DNA from: Streptomyces sp. ALI-76-A
GTDB lineage: Bacteria > Actinomycetota > Actinomycetes > Streptomycetales > Streptomycetaceae
NCBI RefSeq assembly: GCF_030287445.1
Contig: NZ_JASVWB010000002.1
Location: 1,488,001-1,552,000 of the forward strand
Length of the DNA: 64,000 nt
Reading direction: 5' to 3'
The position numbers and the translations under genes are program-made. Positions within the stretch are counted from its first letter, which is position 1, and the number at the start of each line of letters is the position of its first letter. Below the pieces are notes generated by a model. It was given only the letters and a program-made list of their open reading frames with translations. It had not been told where the DNA came from and did no database searches. Below, in pieces: positions 7,665 to 16,044 of the stretch.

Positions 7665-9154
7665 TCCGGCTGCGTCTGCACGTTGAGCTCGCCCAGCCGG
7701 ACCCGCTTCGCCGGGTCGGTGCGCCGGTCGTTGAGCTTCAGCACGTCGAAGCCCTTGGCGATGTCGTTCGAGTAGATGTAGCCGTTGTAGTAGTACGCCG
7801 ACCAGGAGCCGGCGGTCGTGACCCGGTCGGTGGTCAGCGGGCCGCGCTCGAAGTAGGCGATCTCCTTCGGGCGCGCGGAGTCCGTGAAGTCCCAGACGGA
7901 CACGCCGCCCTGGTACCACGCCTGGACCATGAGGTCCTTGCCCTTGACCGGGATCAGTGACCCGTTGTGGGCCACGCAGACCTCGGTGGGCGCCTGGTGA
8001 CGGTCGATCTTGAAGTAGCTGCGGAAGACCAGCTTGCGCTTGTCGCCCTTGCCCACGATGTCGTAGATGCCGTCGGCGCCGCGGTTCGGTCCGACCTCCG
8101 CGTTGCAGGTGGCCGCACCGCCGCCGCCCAGCTCGTCGGTGAAGACGATCTTGTTCGCCTTCTGGTTGAAGGTCGCCGAGTGCCAGAACGCGAAGTTGAC
8201 GTTGTCCTGCACCTGGTCGATCACCTTCGGACGCTCGGGGTCCTTGATGGAGAACAGGATGCCGTCGCCCATGCAGGCGCCCGCCGCGAGGTCCTTGGAG
8301 GGCAGCACGGTGATGTCGTGGCAGCCGGTGGTCTTGGAGACGCCCGGGTTGGTGGGTCCGCCGGGGTTGCCGCCGCCGTCCGCGCCCTCACCGGGGAAGA
8401 GCACCGGGAAGCCCACGATCGCCGCCTTCTCGGGGGCGCCGCGCGGCACCTTGATGACCGAGATGCCGTCGTGCGGCGGCTGGCAGTCCGGGTAGGTGGC
8501 GTTCGGTGAGTACGAGGAGACGTAGACGTAGACGTTCCTGCGCTCGGGCACCAGGGTGTGGGTGTGGGAGCCGCAGGCGGTCTCGACGGCGGCGACGTAC
8601 TTCGGGTTCGCCTTGTCACTGATGTCGAAGACCTTCATGCCCTCCCACGACGACTTCTCGGTCGCGGGCTGCGTGGTGCTGTTGCAACTGCTGTCGCTGC
8701 GCGAGGAGTCGGTGGACAGGAAGAGCAGGTTGCCGGAGACGGAGATGTCGTTCTGCGAGCCGGGGCACAGCACCTGGGCGACCGTCTTGGGCGCCTTCGG
8801 ATTGCTGATGTCGAAGACCCGGAAGCCGTCGTAGTTGCCGGCGTAGGCGTACTTGCCCTGGAAGGCGAGGTCCGAATTGGTGCCGGGCAGCACGTCCTTG
8901 GGGACGTTGGCGAGGTGCTCGATGTTGGCGGAGTGGACTATCTGGTCCTGGGCCGGTATCTCACCCTCGGCGACAGCCGCCCGGACCTTGGCCTCGGTGC
9001 TCTTGGACACCTCCTTGCCGGCGGTCGGCGCGTCCCCGGGGTCGGGGGTCGCGGCCGCCGGAGCCGCCGTCAGCAGCGCGGCCAGCAGGCCGGTGGCCGC
9101 CGCCGCGACTCCCCAGCGTCTGTGCCGGGTGGGGGGGTTGTTCGACAGGATCAC
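7652..9154 (-). CDS. secreted LVIVD repeat protein
   Basis: A 500-residue exported protein. A basic N-terminus (RHRR) and a hydrophobic stretch ending AAPAAATPDPG form a Sec-type signal peptide. The mature part carries repeated GFRVFDISNPKAPK and MKVFDISDKANPK type motifs, the LVIVD/beta-propeller repeat, plus several conserved Cys and His residues (ACGSHTHT, GCHDIT, EVCVAHNG). Function is not established; related proteins have been proposed to bind ligands at the cell surface. The start is the GTG at 9152-9154 with GGGAGGAAGC just upstream. It is divergent from the DUF305 lipoprotein, with a shared inverted repeat between them. Confidence 0.85.
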   Translation of the reverse strand: MILSNNPPTRHRRWGVAAAATGLLAALLTAAPAAATPDPGDAPTAGKEVSKSTEAKVRAAVAEGEIPAQDQIVHSANIEHLANVPKDVLPGTNSDLAFQGKYAYAGNYDGFRVFDISNPKAPKTVAQVLCPGSQNDISVSGNLLFLSTDSSRSDSSCNSTTQPATEKSSWEGMKVFDISDKANPKYVAAVETACGSHTHTLVPERRNVYVYVSSYSPNATYPDCQPPHDGISVIKVPRGAPEKAAIVGFPVLFPGEGADGGGNPGGPTNPGVSKTTGCHDITVLPSKDLAAGACMGDGILFSIKDPERPKVIDQVQDNVNFAFWHSATFNQKANKIVFTDELGGGGAATCNAEVGPNRGADGIYDIVGKGDKRKLVFRSYFKIDRHQAPTEVCVAHNGSLIPVKGKDLMVQAWYQGGVSVWDFTDSARPKEIAYFERGPLTTDRVTTAGSWSAYYYNGYIYSNDIAKGFDVLKLNDRRTDPAKRVRLGELNVQTQPDYFD

Positions 9155-9204
9155 TGCTTCCTCCCTGGATCCGTTCGGTGTGAACGGTTCACGCACCACG
9201 AAGT

Positions 9205-9239
9205 ATGGTCTTGACCATGCACATATCAACAGTGGTCAA
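9205..9239. promoter_or_regulatory. nested inverted repeats between LVIVD and DUF305 genes
   Basis: ATGGTC-TT-GACCAT (9205-9218) is a perfect palindrome. Its right part, TTGACCA at 9211-9217, also pairs with TGGTCAA at 9233-9239. On the minus strand, TTGATA and CATACT hexamers about 16 bp apart could be the LVIVD promoter. The region is unusually AT-rich, as expected for a divergent promoter bound by a regulator. Identity of the regulator is unknown. Confidence 0.5.
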
Positions 9240-9341
9240 CAAAGATGTAATGAAGGTTTTCGATCAGTCATGCGCTCAAGCGTGCTAGGACGGTCACCAG
9301 CACTCACGAGGTGCCCATCTCGCCTGCCACAGGAGGTCGTT

Positions 9342-9995
9342 GTGTCCTTCCGCCGCGTGTTGCGCGCTCCCCTCGCCACGGCCACGCTGACCGCGTTGGC
9401 CGCGCTCGGGCTCGGAGCCTGCGACTCCGGGCCGGACCCGAAACCGGCGGCCGGGACCGGCCCCTCGGTGCTCGTGCCCGGCAAGCCCGGTGAGGCGAAC
9501 CGGACTCTGTCCCCCGAGGACGCGGAAGAGCAGCGTGTCGACGACGACACCCCCAACTCGGCGGACGTGGACTACGCCCGGATGATGATCGAGCACCACA
9601 GGCAGGCCCTGGAGATGGCCGAACTGGTCCCGGACCGCGCCGAGTCGGCGAAGGTCAAGGCGCTCGCCGAACGCATCGCGGCCGCGCAGGGCCCGGAGAT
9701 CAGCAGTATGCAGGGCTGGCTCGAGGAGCACGGCAAGGACGAGAAGGGCGACGGCCACGAGCACGCCGCGATGCCCGGCATGGCGACCGAGGCGCAGCTC
9801 AAGAAGTTGCGGGCGGCCCGGGACAAGGCCTTCGACCAGCTCTTCCTCACCCTGATGACCACCCACCACGAGGGCGCCGTCACCATGGCCACGGACGTCA
9901 AGGGGCAGGGCAACAACGTGCGGATCGAGGAGATGGCCGACGACGTGATCGCTCAGCAGACCAGCGAGATCACGCGAATGCGGTCCATGCTGTGA
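9342..9995 (+). CDS. DUF305 lipoprotein
   Basis: A 217-residue protein with a signal peptide ending in a lipobox, LGLGACDSG, so it should be a membrane-anchored lipoprotein with Cys at about residue 27. The body is a helical DUF305 (ferritin-like bundle) domain with the paired signatures ARMMIEHHRQALEMAEL and LMTTHHEGAVTMATDV, each with a His-His pair, and a Met/His-rich loop (HEHAAMPGM). These His and Met residues are often taken to suggest metal, perhaps copper, binding. GTG start at 9342 with AGGAGG at 9331-9336. A strong hairpin follows the stop. Confidence 0.88.
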   Translation: MSFRRVLRAPLATATLTALAALGLGACDSGPDPKPAAGTGPSVLVPGKPGEANRTLSPEDAEEQRVDDDTPNSADVDYARMMIEHHRQALEMAELVPDRAESAKVKALAERIAAAQGPEISSMQGWLEEHGKDEKGDGHEHAAMPGMATEAQLKKLRAARDKAFDQLFLTLMTTHHEGAVTMATDVKGQGNNVRIEEMADDVIAQQTSEITRMRSML

Positions 9996-10001
9996 CCCGC
10001 C

Positions 10002-10023
10002 GCGAGGCGCTGCGGCGCCTCGC
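10002..10023. terminator. hairpin terminator after DUF305
   Basis: GCGAGGCGC (10002-10010) pairs perfectly with GCGCCTCGC (10015-10023) around a four-base loop, seven bases after the DUF305 stop and just before the convergent DUF6214 stop. It could serve both genes. Confidence 0.75.
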
Positions 10024-10052
10024 ACTCCGCCACCGCACCCCGACGTCCGTGC

Positions 10053-10511
10053 TCAGCGCCGACCGTGACGTGGCGTCAGGAGACCCGCGTCCCGCGCCCG
10101 CGCGATCAGCCTGAGGGACGTGCGGCGGCCGTGCCCGGTCGCGCACATCACCGCGACGACGGGATCGCGGCCCGCCTTCTGGGCATCGCGGTACTCCTGC
10201 GCGACCAGCCGCTGCCCCTCGACGCCGCGCGGCCACGCGGGGCGGGCGCGGCGCGGCGCGGCCGCCCCGGGGGCGGGTGCGGGCCCGGCACCGCAGGCCT
10301 CGCAGAGGGGCTCCTCGATCCAGTCGGCGAGCACGGCCAGGTCGTCGAACGACAGCGCCGGCCGTGCCCGGACGTCCTCGACCGAGACCCCGCCCGGGGA
10401 CACCACGGCGAGCGCGTCGACCCGGGCGCCGTCGGCGAACTCCAGCCGGACGTCGAACCAGGACGTCGTGCCTCCGTGCTCCCGCACTTCCCACGCGGGC
10501 CGCACGGACAC
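10053..10511 (-). CDS. DUF6214 family protein
   Basis: A 152-residue soluble protein that I recognise as a Streptomyces-restricted conserved family (DUF6214): PAWEVREHGGTTSWFDVRLE at the N-terminus, VSPGGVSVEDVRARP, a CEACG segment, and a C-terminal GHGRRTSLRLIARARDAGLL that looks like a helix-turn-helix-like tail. Function unknown. The start is taken as the GTG at 10509-10511 because GGAGG lies eight bases upstream on that strand; a GTG 18 codons earlier is possible but lacks a ribosome site. Confidence 0.75.
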   Translation of the reverse strand: MSVRPAWEVREHGGTTSWFDVRLEFADGARVDALAVVSPGGVSVEDVRARPALSFDDLAVLADWIEEPLCEACGAGPAPAPGAAAPRRARPAWPRGVEGQRLVAQEYRDAQKAGRDPVVAVMCATGHGRRTSLRLIARARDAGLLTPRHGRR

Positions 10512-10704
10512 GGCGCCGTCCTCCGGACAACGATCAGAAAGATTAAGAAAGGATGCGTCTAGCACACACGCAACGTAACCTCATGATCACATTCCATACG
10601 AACGGACACGCGCCCCGTTCCGCGCGCAGCCCCCTGTCAGCGGAGCCGAGGCGGTGCGATCCTGGAAGTGGCTCCCGTGGATCCTCCGGGGAAGGAGTTC
10701 CGCC

Positions 10705-12051
10705 GTGCTCCGTGTCGCCGTCGTCGGTTCCGGGCCGAGTGGGTGCTACACCGCCCAGAGCCTGGTCCAGCTGGATCCCGAGGTGCTCGTCGACGTCCTG
10801 GACCGGCTGCCGTGTCCGTACGGGCTGGTGCGGTACGGCGTGGCGCCGGACCACGAGAAGATCAAGTCGTTGCAGAACAACCTGCGGACGGTCCTGGAGC
10901 ACGAGCGGGTCCGGTTCCTCGGGGGTGTCCCGGTCGGCCCCGGCGGGGTGCCGGCGGCGCGGCTGCGGGAGCTGTACCACGCCGTCGTGTACTGCGTGGG
11001 CGCCGCCACCGACCGGCACCTGGGGATCCCCGGCGAGGACCTGCCGGGCAGCTGGTCGGCGACGGAGTTCGTGTCCTGGTACAGCGCGCACCCCGACTGC
11101 GCGGCCGACGGTTTCGTGGCCGGCGCCCGGTCCGCGGTGGTCATCGGCGTGGGGAACGTCGCCGTGGACGTCACCCGGATGCTGGCCCGGGGCCCGGCCG
11201 AGCTGCACCCCACCGACATGCCGCAGCCGGCCCTGAGCGCGCTGGCCGCGAGCCGGGTGAGCGAGATCCACATGGTGGGCCGGCGCGGCCCCTCCCAGGC
11301 CCGCTTCACCACCAAGGAGCTGCGCGAGCTGGGCGACCTGCCGGGCACCGAAGTCACCGTCGACCAGCGGGAGCTGGCGCTGGATCCGGCGTACGAGGCC
11401 CCCTCCGACCTGTCCCCCGCCCAGCGCCGCAACGTGGAGGTGCTGCGCGGCTGGGCGACCGCCCCGGCCCGGGAGCCCGCGCCCCGCCGGATCCGGCTGC
11501 GGTTCTTCCTGCGGCCCGTCGAACTCCTCGCCCACGGAGGGCGGGTCGGCGCGGTGCGCTTCGAGCGGACGGTGCCGGACGGACAGGGCGGCGTGGCGGG
11601 CACGGGCCGGTTCGAGGAGATCGAGGCCCAGCTGGTGCTGCGCTCGGTGGGCTATCGCGGAGTGCCGCTGGAGGGGCTGCCGTTCGATCCGGCGACCGGC
11701 ACCGTGCCCCAGCTGGCCGGCCGGGTCCTGCGCGAGGGCGCGGCCGCGCCGGGCGAGTACGTGGCCGGGTGGATCAAGCGGGGCCCGACGGGTGTCATCG
11801 GCACCAATCGGCCGTGCGCCAAGGAGACGGTGATCTCCCTGCTGGAGGACGCCCCCGCCCTCGTACGCGAGGGTCGCCCGGGTGATCCGCTCGCCGGTTT
11901 GCGGGCCGACGGGATCCGGCCGGTCGAGTGGGCGGGGTGGCAGGCCATCGAGCGGGCCGAGGCGGAACTCGGGGCCTCCCTGGGACGCGGGGTGGTCAAG
12001 CTGCCGGACTGGGCATCACTGCTGGCGGCGGCACGGTCGACGACGTCGTAG
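10705..12051 (+). CDS. FprA-like ferredoxin/adrenodoxin-type NADP+ reductase
   Basis: A 448-residue flavoprotein matching the FprA/adrenodoxin reductase family in length and order. The FAD Rossmann motif VVGSGPSGCYTA is at residues 6-17, PYGLVRYGVAPDHEKIK follows at about residue 40, the NADP-binding VVIGVGNVAVDVTRML is near residue 146, and the C-terminal KRGPTGVIGTNRPCAKETV is the typical flavin-closing segment. Such enzymes pass electrons between NADPH and a ferredoxin, often serving cytochromes P450. No ferredoxin or P450 gene is nearby. GTG start at 10705 with GAAGGAG at 10691-10697. Confidence 0.88.
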   Translation: MLRVAVVGSGPSGCYTAQSLVQLDPEVLVDVLDRLPCPYGLVRYGVAPDHEKIKSLQNNLRTVLEHERVRFLGGVPVGPGGVPAARLRELYHAVVYCVGAATDRHLGIPGEDLPGSWSATEFVSWYSAHPDCAADGFVAGARSAVVIGVGNVAVDVTRMLARGPAELHPTDMPQPALSALAASRVSEIHMVGRRGPSQARFTTKELRELGDLPGTEVTVDQRELALDPAYEAPSDLSPAQRRNVEVLRGWATAPAREPAPRRIRLRFFLRPVELLAHGGRVGAVRFERTVPDGQGGVAGTGRFEEIEAQLVLRSVGYRGVPLEGLPFDPATGTVPQLAGRVLREGAAAPGEYVAGWIKRGPTGVIGTNRPCAKETVISLLEDAPALVREGRPGDPLAGLRADGIRPVEWAGWQAIERAEAELGASLGRGVVKLPDWASLLAAARSTTS

Positions 12052-12225
12052 CGGCACGTGGCGGCGGGGCTGCGCGGCGACCGACAGGGTGGATCGACCG
12101 GGTGAGCGGACAGGGCGGGCGACCGGGCGGGCCCACTGGACGGGCATGACCCACATCGGCGACAGCGCGGACATCAACAAACTGTCACACCTCGTCGTAC
12201 GGTGCCGTTGCCGGCGAAGGCGGCC

Positions 12226-12609
12226 TCAGGCGCCGCCGAGGCGGACGGCCTGCCGGGTGGCGGCGTCGAGGAGGACGTCGACCAGTCCCGGGAAGAGGTG
12301 GTCCAGGTCCTCCCGGCGCAGGCCGTTCATCTTGGCGGTACCCCGGTAGACCTGCCGGACCACGCCGGCCTCGCGCAGCACCCGGAAGTGGTGCGTGGTG
12401 GTGGACTTGGTGACGGGGAGGTCGAAGTGCGAACAGGACAGCTCGTCGCCGTCGGCGGCGAGCTCCCGCACGATCCGCAGCCTCATGGGGTCGGAGAGCG
12501 CGTGCAGCACGGCTTCGAGCCGGATCTCCTCGCGCGCCGGGTGCGGGAGGTCGCGGTTGCTGACGACGGGGGAGGTCACGGCGACTCCACTTGCTTCGGG
12601 GACCCCCAT
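12226..12609 (-). CDS. ArsR-type winged-helix repressor
   Basis: A 127-residue protein with a single winged-helix domain: LEAVLHALSDPMRLRIVREL, then DELSCSHFDLPVTKSTTTHH as the recognition region, FRVLREAGVV and the wing. This is the ArsR/DUF5937-like small regulator fold often found beside NADH:flavin oxidoreductases. The single Cys lies in the recognition helix region (LSCSHF); no paired-Cys metal site is present, so metal sensing is not supported. ATG at 12607-12609. It is divergent from the old yellow enzyme with two matching operators between them. Confidence 0.85.
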   Translation of the reverse strand: MGVPEASGVAVTSPVVSNRDLPHPAREEIRLEAVLHALSDPMRLRIVRELAADGDELSCSHFDLPVTKSTTTHHFRVLREAGVVRQVYRGTAKMNGLRREDLDHLFPGLVDVLLDAATRQAVRLGGA

Positions 12610-12611
12610 GG

Positions 12612-12661
12612 TACGAGATCCCTCGTAGTTTGACACTCGGCGTACTACGATGGTTATCGTA
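12612..12661. promoter_or_regulatory. twin TACGAN-N4-NTCGTA operators and oye promoter
   Basis: Two perfect inverted repeats of the same design lie in the divergent spacer: TACGAG-ATCC-CTCGTA (12612-12627) directly beside the regulator start, and TACGAT-GGTT-ATCGTA (12646-12661). A consensus TTGACA -35 hexamer sits between them at 12630-12635, and the second repeat covers the expected -10 position of the rightward oxidoreductase gene. This strongly suggests dual repression of both genes by the ArsR-type protein. Confidence 0.8.
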
Positions 12662-12701
12662 CGAGTCGCCCATCGGCCCGCGACCATCGGAGCAGCTCCC
12701 C

Positions 12702-13781
12702 ATGAGCACCCTTTTCCAGCCTCTCAGCCTGCGTGACGTGACCGTCCCCAACCGGGTCTGGATGCCCCCGATGTGCCAGTACTCGGCGGCCCCGGAAGGA
12801 CCGGACACCGGCGCCCCGAACGACTGGCACTTCGCGCACTACGCGGCGCGCGCGGCCGGCGGCACGGGGCTGATCATCGTCGAGGCGACCGGCGTCAGCC
12901 CCGAGGGCCGGATCTCCCCGTACGACCTCGGCATCTGGAACGACACCCAGGTCGAGGCGTTCCGCCGGATCACGCGGTTCCTGGTGTCCCAGGGCACGGT
13001 GCCCGGCATCCAGCTCGCGCACGCGGGCCGCAAGGCCTCGACCGACCGGCCCTGGACGGGCGGCGCTCCGGTCGGCCCGGAGGCGTACGGCTGGCAGCCG
13101 GTGGCGCCGAGCGCGCTCGCCTACGACGAACGGCACCCGGTTCCCACCGAACTGACGATCAGCCAGATCGGTGAGGTGGTCGGCCAGTTCGCGGACGCGG
13201 CGCGGCGCGCGCTCGCCGCCGGCTTCGAGGTCGCCGAGATCCACGGCGCGCACGGCTACCTGATCAACGAGTTCCTCTCCCCGCACTCCAACCACCGCAC
13301 CGACGCGTACGGCGGCTCGTACGAGAACCGCACCCGCTTCGCTCTCGAAGTGGTCGACGCGGTGCGCGAGGTGTGGCCGGACGACAAGCCGCTGTTCTTC
13401 CGCATCTCGGCGACCGACTGGCTGGAGGACGGCGGCTGGACCGCCGACGACACGGTCCGCTTCGCCCGCGACCTCCAGGCCCACGGCATCGACCTGCTCG
13501 ACGTCTCCACCGGCGGCAACGCCTCCGGCGTCCACATCCCGACCGGCCCCGGCTACCAGGTGCCCTTCGCCGCCCGCGTCAAGGCCGAGACCACGCTTCC
13601 GGTCGCCGCGGTCGGCCTCATCACCGACACCGGACAGGCCGGGAAGATCCTGTCCAACGCCGAGGCCGACGCCGTCCTGCTGGGCCGCGAACTGCTCCGC
13701 AACCCCTCCTGGGCGCGGCAGGCGGCCCGGGAACTGGGCGCGGACGTGCACGTGCCGGACCAGTACCACCGGTCGGTCTGA
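12702..13781 (+). CDS. NADH:flavin oxidoreductase, YqjM-type old yellow enzyme
   Basis: A 359-residue FMN-dependent ene-reductase. Thermophilic-like/YqjM-class marks are clear: PNRVWMPPMCQYSA with the redox-tuning Cys near residue 25, QLAHAGRKAS, the substrate-anion pair in AEIHGAHGYLINEFLSPHSN, YGGSYENRTRFALEV, and the phosphate-binding VGLITD..A(D)AVLLGRELLRNP end. Such enzymes reduce activated C=C bonds using NAD(P)H and often serve detoxification of electrophiles. Full length. ATG at 12702. Likely repressed by the divergent ArsR-type protein through the operator overlapping its promoter. Confidence 0.93.
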   Translation: MSTLFQPLSLRDVTVPNRVWMPPMCQYSAAPEGPDTGAPNDWHFAHYAARAAGGTGLIIVEATGVSPEGRISPYDLGIWNDTQVEAFRRITRFLVSQGTVPGIQLAHAGRKASTDRPWTGGAPVGPEAYGWQPVAPSALAYDERHPVPTELTISQIGEVVGQFADAARRALAAGFEVAEIHGAHGYLINEFLSPHSNHRTDAYGGSYENRTRFALEVVDAVREVWPDDKPLFFRISATDWLEDGGWTADDTVRFARDLQAHGIDLLDVSTGGNASGVHIPTGPGYQVPFAARVKAETTLPVAAVGLITDTGQAGKILSNAEADAVLLGRELLRNPSWARQAARELGADVHVPDQYHRSV

Positions 13782-13818
13782 GCGGCACCGCGCACGCCCC
13801 GCCCCGTCACGGGGTAGC

Positions 13819-15153
13819 TCAACCCGTCGCGCACGCCGTCCCGTTGAGCGTGAACCCGGTCGGTGGCCCGCTGTCGCCCCCATGGCTCGCCTGATACCCG
13901 ATGCTCACGCTCGCGTTCGGCGCGATCGTCCCGTTGTACGACGCGTTCGTCGCCGTCACGGTCCCGGACGCCGGTGCGTACGTGGCTCCCCAGCCGTTGG
14001 TGACGGTCTGGCCGGCGGGCAGGGTGAAGGCGAGCCGCCAGCCGTTGACCGCGGTCGTGCCGGTGTTGGTGAGGGTCACCGAGCCGGTCAGGCCCGTGCT
14101 CCAGGCACTCGTGCCCGCCGTCACCTTGCAGGCCCCGGGCTGTGGCTGCGGCGCGGGCCCCGAGCTGTCGAGGCCGAAGAACCTCAGGGCGTGGGACGCC
14201 ATGCCGTTGCTGTAGAGGTTGTGGCCGACACCCTGGAGGCTGATCGCCTCGACGGGGGCGCGGTCACCGGTGGACCCGTAGCGGGTGCGGATCCACCCGG
14301 AGACGGGCGAGTCGGTGGCGGAAGGGGTCTGACCGACGCCGAGCACGTTCGTCCACTGCTTGATCTCCTCCCCGAAGTTGGGGTAGCGCAGCACGTCGTC
14401 CTCGGTGCCGTGCCACAGCTGCATCCGCGGCCGGGGGCCGGTGTAGCCCGGGTGGGCGGCGCGGACCAGGTCGCCCCACGCCTCGGGGGTGCGGGTCACC
14501 GTGCCGTTCGCGCACGCGCTGTTCCACTCGGAGCCGTCGGTGGTGGCGAAGCAGCCGAACGGTACGCCGGAGAAGGCGGCGCCGGCCGCGAACACGTCCG
14601 GATAGTCGCCCAGCAGGACGTTCGTCATCATCGCGCCGGAGGAGATGCCGGTGGCGAAGATCCTGCCCGGGTCGGCGGAGTAGGTGCGGGTGACCCAGTC
14701 GACCATGGACTTGATGCCGACGGGGTCGCTGCCGCCGTCCCGTTTCAGCGCCTGCGGGGAGGCGACGTCGAAGCACTTGCTGGCGCGGGTGACCGAGGGA
14801 TAGACGACCACGAACCCGTAGCGGTCGGCCAGCGAGGCCCACTCGGTGTTGGTGTACATGGCCGGTCCGGAGCCGGTGCAGTAGTGCACGGCCACCACGA
14901 CCGCCGGGCGCGCGGTGACGCTCTCCGGCACGTACAGGTACATCTGGAGGTTGCTGGGGTTGCTGCCGAACCCGGTGACCTCGGTGAGCGTCGCGGGGGG
15001 CACCGCGGCGACCTGCTGAGAGCGGGCCGTGGCCGCCGGCGCGGTGAGGACGGTGGCCGCGAGCAGCGGCACCAGCGCTCCTAGCAGCGCCACGAGCACC
15101 GAACGCACCGAACTCAGCGGTCGCCCGGCGGTGTTGCGGGGAGAGGAGGACAC
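13819..15153 (-). CDS. secreted CE1-type esterase (PHB depolymerase family) with CBM2
   Basis: A 444-residue exported enzyme. A long signal peptide ends near ATARSQQ. The catalytic domain (about 50-325) is the extracellular PHB-depolymerase/acetylxylan or feruloyl esterase family: ATGISSGAMMTN gives the nucleophile Ser171, WHGTEDDVLRY the Asp region, and LQGVGHNLYS the His. After a proline-rich linker, residues from about 340 form a family 2 carbohydrate-binding module with its terminal Cys pair (ACKVTAG ... NGTACATG). Predicted to remove ester groups from xylan. It lies downstream of, and in line with, the dead GH62-like gene, so the two were probably an operon. Start is the GTG at 15151-15153. 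Confidence 0.88.
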   Translation of the reverse strand: MSSSPRNTAGRPLSSVRSVLVALLGALVPLLAATVLTAPAATARSQQVAAVPPATLTEVTGFGSNPSNLQMYLYVPESVTARPAVVVAVHYCTGSGPAMYTNTEWASLADRYGFVVVYPSVTRASKCFDVASPQALKRDGGSDPVGIKSMVDWVTRTYSADPGRIFATGISSGAMMTNVLLGDYPDVFAAGAAFSGVPFGCFATTDGSEWNSACANGTVTRTPEAWGDLVRAAHPGYTGPRPRMQLWHGTEDDVLRYPNFGEEIKQWTNVLGVGQTPSATDSPVSGWIRTRYGSTGDRAPVEAISLQGVGHNLYSNGMASHALRFFGLDSSGPAPQPQPGACKVTAGTSAWSTGLTGSVTLTNTGTTAVNGWRLAFTLPAGQTVTNGWGATYAPASGTVTATNASYNGTIAPNASVSIGYQASHGGDSGPPTGFTLNGTACATG

Positions 15154-15175
15154 GTCCTGGTCCCTTTCTGGTCGC

Positions 15176-15218
15176 TGCTCTGGGGACGTGGTACTGGAGT
15201 GCTCTGGGGACGTGGTAC
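15176..15218. repeat. 24-bp period tandem duplication
   Basis: TGCTCTGGGGACGTGGTAC occurs at 15176-15194 and again at 15200-15218, immediately upstream of the esterase start. A small slippage-type duplication in the spacer between the dead GH62-like gene and the esterase. Confidence 0.8.
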
Positions 15219-15277
15219 GGAGTTCCGTCAGCGTGGCCGGTCAGTGCCGGCCGGTCAGCGGGAGGAGTCTGTCCGGG

Positions 15278-15686
15278 TCACAGGGCGAGACGCCACGGCG
15301 GTTGCGCGTACTCGCCGCCCGCTGCCGGGTCCATGCCCTGGTAGCAGAACCTCGGTCGACACGGGTCGATCGTGAGGGTCTGGTCGACGCCGTCCCGCCG
15401 TCCCGGATCAGCTCGCCATGGCTGAAGCCCATGGTCCAGGCGGGCTGAACGACGTGGAACGTCACGTTGTCCGCCCGGACGCAGGCGTTCGCCTCGGTGT
15501 CCGCGAGCGGCTTTCAGCTGCCGCCCGGGCTGTCGGCGGTCCAGGCCCGGAGGCGGCGCCGCCAGTCGGACGTGGTGGCCGGCGCCTCGACGAGCAGGAG
15601 ATACGTGCCGCTGCCGCCGATCCGGTATCGGCCGGTAACACCAGGACCAGCCCACTGATGAACGTTCGCATCAGCGGAGTCACCAT
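15278..15686 (-). pseudogene. GH62-like alpha-L-arabinofuranosidase pseudogene
   Basis: From an ATG at 15684-15686 a short leader (MVTPLMRTFISGLVLVLP) is followed, in other frames, by GTYLLLVEAP, LRAWTADSPGGS, an in-frame TGA (15514-15516) where Trp is expected, KPLADTEANACVRADNVTFH, WTMGFSHGELIRDG, then a frameshift to VDQTLTIDPCRPRFCYQGMD and GGEYAQPPWRLAL before the stop. The HGELIR..DQTLTIDPC..YQG..P series is the C-terminal signature of GH62 arabinofuranosidases. Most of the catalytic domain is deleted and at least one nonsense and two frameshift changes remain. A CebR-type box still sits about 60 bp upstream. It directly precedes the esterase. Confidence 0.65.
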
Positions 15687-15747
15687 CGGCTCACCCCTCT
15701 CGGTACGGGATCGTCCGCCGAGCATCGTGGCATGCACATGGCCGTCA

Positions 15748-15761
15748 TGGAAGCGCTCCCA
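15748..15761. promoter_or_regulatory. CebR-type operator (13 of 14 match)
   Basis: TGGAAGCGCTCCCA differs at one base from the 14-bp palindrome TGGGAGCGCTCCCA known as the binding site of the cellulose-utilisation repressor CebR in Streptomyces. It lies 62 bp upstream of the dead GH62-like gene's start on the minus strand and would have controlled that gene and the following esterase. A perfect copy occurs at 61232-61245. Confidence 0.75.
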
Positions 15762-15823
15762 CACGCCGAAAGAATTCGGTCATCCACCCCCCGGGGTCGA
15801 CCGAATGTGTTCTGCGCGAAGCG

Positions 15824-15852
15824 TTGACTAGAAAGCGCTTGCCGCCTACGTT
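15824..15852 (+). promoter_or_regulatory. pectate lyase promoter with internal LacI-type operator
   Basis: TTGACT (15824-15829) and TACGTT (15847-15852) are separated by exactly 17 bp and form a good sigma-70-type promoter pointing at the pectate lyases. The spacer contains the palindromic core AAGCGCTT; the 15-bp sequence CTAGAAAGCGCTTGC (15828-15842) recurs in inverted form at 48169-48183 before the GH115 gene. A LacI-family repressor bound here would block the polymerase. Confidence 0.75.
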
Positions 15853-16044
15853 CCGTTCAGCAGTGTGACCCACCCGCACCACCACACCCCCACACCGCCA
15901 CCCTGCTCGCCCGAGGCGATCAGGTAAGCGGACGGCAATCACATACTTGACCGGTCAGGCACCGCTGAAGGGACGCACCCCGCATGCGTACTCTCCCCCC
16001 ACGTAGACAGGCGCGAAGATCCGCACTGGCATGCCGGCGCGGCC

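Noticed and set aside
13802..13814. CCCCGTCACGGGG as terminator between the old yellow enzyme and the esterase
   Set aside because: Only a four-base stem; too weak to call.
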